A stretch of 64,000 bases of DNA, from NCBI GenBank assembly GCA_002320815.1, contig DCLA01000045.1:103388-167387 (forward strand), read 5' to 3'. The translations under genes were made by a program, and so were the position numbers. Origin of the DNA: Myxococcales bacterium UBA1660. GTDB taxonomy: Bacteria; Myxococcota_A; Polyangia; Polyangiales; Houyiibacteriaceae. The notes beneath the pieces are model-generated. The model saw only the letters and a list, made by a program, of their open reading frames with translations. It was not told the origin of the DNA and ran no database searches. This document shows, in pieces, positions 61,874 through 64,000 of the stretch; positions within the stretch are counted from its first letter, which is position 1, and each line of letters starts with the position of its first letter.

Positions 61874-62752
61874 GCGCCACCCCATGAGGCACAGCATAGC
61901 GGAGTTGGCGCGCAGCCACCGGCTCCGTCGCGTCCATCCGTTCCTTCGCGGGGCGCCTCGGCCGTACGAATCGCGCTCCCTCGCCGCCCTTCCCCCTTCG
62001 AGCGACTGTCACACCCCCCGGGCAGGCTCTGCGAACGTGGCTCGCTCGATACCACTCCGGCCCCTCGAGGCCCCTCCCCCTCCCCCGCCGACGCCCGGAA
62101 GCCGCCTACCCCTCCGGAATCGCTACGGACTGAGCCCCGATCGGGGCGCCCGGGGGCGCCCGAGGGGCCCGCTCCGTGGCCCCTGGAGCGCCCGAAGGCG
62201 GCCTCCAGGTCCGCCGCCAACGATGACCCAAAATGCCCACATATTGCGCTTTTGTTGGCCTGCACCCACTACATCCGGTAGAGGCCACGGAATGGCCCTA
62301 CGTGGCATCGAGGTCGCTACCGTAGTCTTCGTGACACCCCACGCGCGGGTCGCCGAGGGGGGTCGGGCGAAGATCACCACCCTCTCCAACGGCACGGAAT
62401 CGTTGCGTTTCGATCCGGCCCGTCACGAAGCCCTCGAACTTCGCTTGACGCACTCCGCCTCGGGGCGTACCCCGAGGCCTCCCACCACAGGTTGTGGGGG
62501 TCGCGCTGCGGCCTGCGCTACATCCTGTGCGGTTTGGGGATTTGTTGGGGACAAGACTGGGGATAAGCCCCACCCGGGTGTGAAAAACCCGGGGACGACT
62601 TGGGGAGAGAGGAAGCGGCCTCCCTCTCGAGGACCGCTTGCGGCCTAGGGCCCCCGGCCGGACTCACCCCTACTGCGCGACTTAGAACGAGACTTTAGCA
62701 AACGATTTCATGGACCTGCAGACGAACGCAGGTCCGGGCACGGAGGACGACA
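61874..62752. other. Gene-free region upstream of nrdJ, 879 bp
   Basis: No credible gene is seen; frames crossing it lack coding bias. Features: short NTGGGGA repeats at 62533-62606, a 7-bp stem at 62573-62593 (CCCGGGT/ACCCGGG), a hairpin at 62613-62639 (AAGCGGCCTC pairing with GAGG-A-CCGCTT), and the leader hairpin next to the nrdJ ribosome site. No cobalamin-riboswitch B12 box was found. A sequence one base from a DnaA box (TGGGGATAA, 62558-62566) is present once. Confidence 0.55.
62712..62735 (+). promoter_or_regulatory. Leader hairpin before the nrdJ ribosome-binding site
   Basis: A perfect 8-bp stem, GGACCTGC-AGACGAAC-GCAGGTCC, ends 6 bases before GGAGGA (62742-62747), which serves the GTG start at 62753. 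It is well placed to modulate translation. Its sequence does not match a riboswitch I know. Confidence 0.55.
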
Positions 62753-64000
62753 GTGGCACTCGAAAAGCATCAGACGAATGGTGGAGCGATGACCGAAGCG
62801 AAGGGCGAGAAGCTCCAGGAGCACGCGCTCCAGCGGGCGGAGACCTCCCAGCAGGCCAACGGGCTCACCTTCGACCACAAGCTGACCCGCAAGGGCCAGG
62901 ATCCCTTCGAGAGCGTCGACTACGAGCTGCGCAACTCGGTCATCACCGGCTCGGACGGCTCCATCGTCTTCGAGCTCAAGGGCGCCGAGGTCCCCACCGG
63001 CTGGTCCCAGCTGGCCACCGACATCGCCGTCTCCAAGTACTTCCGCAAGGCCGGCATCCACGGCGACGCGAAGAAGGGTGAAAAGAGCGTCAAGGAGCTC
63101 GTCCACCGGGTGGCCCACACCATCCGCAAGGCCGGCCTGGAGTTCGGCGGCTACTTCGCCTCCGAGGCCGACGCCGACACCTTCGAGGCGGAGCTCGTCC
63201 ACCTCCTCCTCAACCAGAAGGCCGCCTTCAACTCCCCGGTCTGGTTCAACTGCGGCCTCTGGCACGAGTACGGCATCGAGGGCTCCGGCGGGAACTGGTT
63301 CTGGGACCACAAGACCGACCAGATGGCCGAGACCACGAACGCCTACGAGCACCCGCAGTGCTCGGCGTGCTTCATCCAGAAGGTCGACGACGACCTGATG
63401 GCCATCTACGAGCTGGTGAAGAACGAGGCCCGCCTCTTCAAGTACGGCTCGGGCACCGGCTCCAACTTCAGCTCCATCCGCGGGCGCCAGGAGAAGCTCT
63501 CCGGCGGCGGCACCTCCAGCGGCCTGATGAGCTTCCTCGAGGTCCTCGACCGCGCGGCCGGCGCCACCAAGAGCGGCGGCACCACCCGGCGGGCGGCCAA
63601 GATGGTCTCGCTCGACATGGACCACCCGGAGATCGTCGACTTCATCACCTGGAAGCAGCGAGAAGAGAAGAAGGCCCACGCGCTCATCGCCGCCGGCTAC
63701 GAGTCCGACTTCAACGGCGAGGCCTACCACACCATCAGCGGCCAGAACTCGAACAACTCGGTCCGCGTGACCGACGAGTTCATGAAGGCGGTCGAGACCG
63801 ACGGCGAGTGGAAGACCACCATGCGCACCACCGGCGAGCCGGTGGAGACCTTCAAGGCGCGCGACCTATGGCGCAAGGTCGCCGAGGCCGCCTGGGCCTG
63901 CGCCGACCCCGGCGTCCAGTACGACACCACCATCAACGACTGGCACACCTGCCCGAACACCGACCGGATCAACGGGTCCAACCCCTGCTCCGAGTACATG
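62753..64000 (+). CDS. nrdJ: Vitamin B12-dependent ribonucleotide reductase NrdJ, N-terminal part
   Basis: The gene runs off the right edge; 416 residues are visible. Class II ribonucleotide reductases make deoxyribonucleotides with adenosylcobalamin. Seen here: TPxN-type N-terminal region with FNSPVWFNCGL (near residue 160), the PQCSACFIQKVDDDL block holding the first active-site Cys, then FKYGSGTGSNFSSIRG and TKSGGTTRRAAKMVSLDMDH. Start: GTG 62753 has GGAGGA 5 bases upstream; an ATG at 62789 in frame is the alternative but its Shine-Dalgarno is too close. No riboswitch is visible in front. Confidence 0.93.
   Translation, partial: MALEKHQTNGGAMTEAKGEKLQEHALQRAETSQQANGLTFDHKLTRKGQDPFESVDYELRNSVITGSDGSIVFELKGAEVPTGWSQLATDIAVSKYFRKAGIHGDAKKGEKSVKELVHRVAHTIRKAGLEFGGYFASEADADTFEAELVHLLLNQKAAFNSPVWFNCGLWHEYGIEGSGGNWFWDHKTDQMAETTNAYEHPQCSACFIQKVDDDLMAIYELVKNEARLFKYGSGTGSNFSSIRGRQEKLSGGGTSSGLMSFLEVLDRAAGATKSGGTTRRAAKMVSLDMDHPEIVDFITWKQREEKKAHALIAAGYESDFNGEAYHTISGQNSNNSVRVTDEFMKAVETDGEWKTTMRTTGEPVETFKARDLWRKVAEAAWACADPGVQYDTTINDWHTCPNTDRINGSNPCSEYM

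Noticed and set aside
62558..62566. Chromosomal origin at a near DnaA box
   Set aside because: A single one-mismatch box without a cluster, AT-rich zone or dnaA/dnaN neighbours is not enough.
61874..62752. Cobalamin riboswitch before nrdJ
   Set aside because: No B12 box (GCCACTG-type) or matching folded core was found; only simple hairpins are present.

Overview
The window is very high-G+C bacterial DNA, tightly packed, with heavy G/C use at third codon positions. It most likely comes from a myxobacterium (Myxococcota, Polyangiales/Sandaracinaceae-like). Reasons: many lipoproteins with Asp/Gly/Cys-rich linkers, MopE-type Asp/Cys calcium-binding repeats, FG-GAP/CARDB and TPR exported proteins, and two Cys-Ser/hydrophobic/poly-Arg tails of the MYXO-CTERM type. 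Both ends of the window cut a gene: a patatin-like protein on the left and a class II ribonucleotide reductase on the right. No tRNA, rRNA, CRISPR array, insertion sequence or phage gene was seen.

Layout. 1-9 kb: patatin-like C-terminus, CPBP protease, TPR lipoprotein, Ski2-like RNA helicase, SRPBCC protein and a large beta-propeller lipoprotein. 9-16 kb: TamB, then an MbnP/MbnH copper-protein/di-heme pair and a small beta-barrel protein. 16-28 kb: mostly housekeeping genes (MurB, arginine-methyltransferase-like enzyme, MaoC dehydratase, degenerate Lgt homologue, MsrA, paired WYL regulators, Fe(II)/2-oxoglutarate oxygenase, PilZ protein, DUF1648-like membrane protein). 27-34 kb: two outer-membrane proteins, a three-gene operon of a ferritin-like diiron protein with two MopE-like proteins, a PPC-like lipoprotein, PyrC and a GGDEF cyclase. 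34-44 kb: ABC-2 transporter, Cys-rich lipoprotein, two tandem giant paralogues built on a 5'-nucleotidase scaffold, and three tandem AIM24 proteins.

45-55 kb is the most unusual stretch. A TetR-type regulator sits between a Cys-rich lipoprotein gene and a six-gene operon (47301-54856). Almost the same 21-bp element lies upstream of both flanking units, so they look like one small regulon. The operon holds two parallel modules: a cell-wall hydrolase domain followed by LGFP repeats and a MYXO-CTERM-like tail, then a lipoprotein hydrolase (pectin-acetylesterase-like in one, GH43-like in the other). In the first module the two proteins are joined in one reading frame. An SDR and a carboxymuconolactone-decarboxylase-like protein lie between the modules. 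I read this as a secreted wall/polysaccharide degradation locus, which is inference.

55-64 kb: a TPR/LamG-like pair, an FG-GAP/CARDB lipoprotein, a DUF167 protein, an AraC-type regulator behind two identical palindromes, a VOC protein, a small Cys-rich lipoprotein, and an 879-bp gene-free stretch leading to nrdJ with several hairpins and short direct repeats. Long antisense reading frames over most genes are by-products of the high G+C and are omitted.
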